Notes under the pieces: model-generated
The model's input: only the letters and a program-made list of their open reading frames with translations
Database searches by the model: none
Told to the model about the DNA's origin: nothing
Part shown: one piece after another, positions 33,770 through 34,020 of the stretch
Layout of the letters: every line of letters begins with the position of its first letter
Position numbering within the stretch: the first letter of the stretch is position 1
Made by a program: the position numbers and the translations under genes
DNA from: Levilactobacillus hammesii DSM 16381
GTDB taxonomy: Bacteria > Bacillota > Bacilli > Lactobacillales > Lactobacillaceae
Length of the DNA stretch: 34,020 nucleotides
Direction of reading: 5' to 3'
NCBI RefSeq assembly: GCF_001434395.1
Contig: NZ_AZFS01000041.1
Location: forward strand, 1-34,020

Positions 33770-34020
33770 TTGGCAGACAAAGAAGTAACGCAGATTGAAA
33801 TGATGAAGATTATTGGCTTATTCCGTAAAGAAGGTTTCACTGGCGAGTATGACAGCTTTCAACGCGTCAGTGGGACTGATCGGGAATTCTTTGTGGTGAT
33901 GAGTAATGAACAGGGTATCAAGGCATTGTTCCGGGCTAGCTTGATGTTGAACGCCGTGGAATTTCAGTATGTGTTGGATGACAAGCATACGTTTGTAACG
34001 GAAGATGCGGACGCCAGCTA
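33770..34020 (+). CDS. Second copy of the small hypothetical gene (cut by the window end)
   Basis: It matches 28713-28964 along its whole length; only the last base of the stop codon is outside the window. It differs in two residues near the N-terminus (TQIEMMK against TQLEKMK); all other changes are silent. The upstream AAGAGAAAAGAG and the TTG start are kept, so it is probably functional, unlike the gpmA fragment before it. Function unknown. Confidence 0.7.
   Translation, partial: MADKEVTQIEMMKIIGLFRKEGFTGEYDSFQRVSGTDREFFVVMSNEQGIKALFRASLMLNAVEFQYVLDDKHTFVTEDADAS

Larger units (their letters stand above)
33440..34020 (+). repeat. Direct repeat, second preserved copy: gpmA 3' end plus the small gene
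   Basis: Copy of 28383-28963 in the same orientation, covering the gpmA 3' fragment, the terminator at 33664-33691 and the small gene. It runs into the window end, so the right limit is unknown. Together with the left copy it brackets the whole accessory block. Confidence 0.9.

Overview
The window reads as the chromosome of a moderately GC-rich lactic acid bacterium of the family Lactobacillaceae, most like Levilactobacillus or a close relative. This is an inference from the rsmG-noc-parA-parB-DUF951-ychF-DUF1129 order, strong GGAGG-type ribosome binding sites, frequent TTG starts, a DUF1129 protein, an IMP dehydrogenase without CBS domains and a 2,3-bisphosphoglycerate-dependent GpmA. The chromosome-partition genes suggest a position not far from oriC. 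Almost every gene is on the + strand; only cfa is on the - strand.

Layout. 1-1,658: a structured intergenic repeat (copy A) and an Icc/CpdA-like metallophosphoesterase with altered active-site motifs. 1,969-7,275: rsmG, noc, parA, parB, DUF951, ychF and a DUF1129 membrane protein, a tight run for rRNA methylation, nucleoid occlusion and chromosome segregation; a perfect palindrome made of two everted parS half-sites lies at its likely transcription start. 7,276-16,102: repeat copy B, a secreted lysine-rich protein, a GT-C type membrane glycosyltransferase behind a structured leader, guaB, repeat copy C, an OmpR-type two-component system and the D,D-carboxypeptidase dacA. 16,424-20,885: a large YhgE/Pip protein with an AT-rich, apparently exchanged centre, an AbrB-type antitoxin with a Doc toxin, and a GNAT acetyltransferase. 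21,095-27,735: azlC-azlD (branched-chain amino acid export), cfa (cyclopropane fatty acids), a membrane-anchored tetratricopeptide-like protein, a ROK regulator and an AI-2E-type transporter.

27,897-34,020 is the most remarkable part. An intact gpmA and the small gene after it are followed by small AT-rich ORFs, then a decayed and divergent second copy of the gpmA 3' end plus the small gene, then a single-gene MmeI-like (type IIL/IIG) restriction-modification enzyme, then a third, well-preserved copy of the gpmA 3' end plus the small gene. The gpmA 3' end therefore looks like a repeatedly used insertion site in which each foreign block arrived with its own copy of the target. The well-preserved copy differs from gpmA only at silent positions, which suggests that it came from a functional gpmA of another lineage.

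A second discovery candidate is the intergenic repeat family (copies A, B and C). Its second module can be folded into a closed four-helix RNA, and copies A and C differ by compensatory base changes. No tRNA, rRNA, CRISPR array, transposase or prophage genes were seen.
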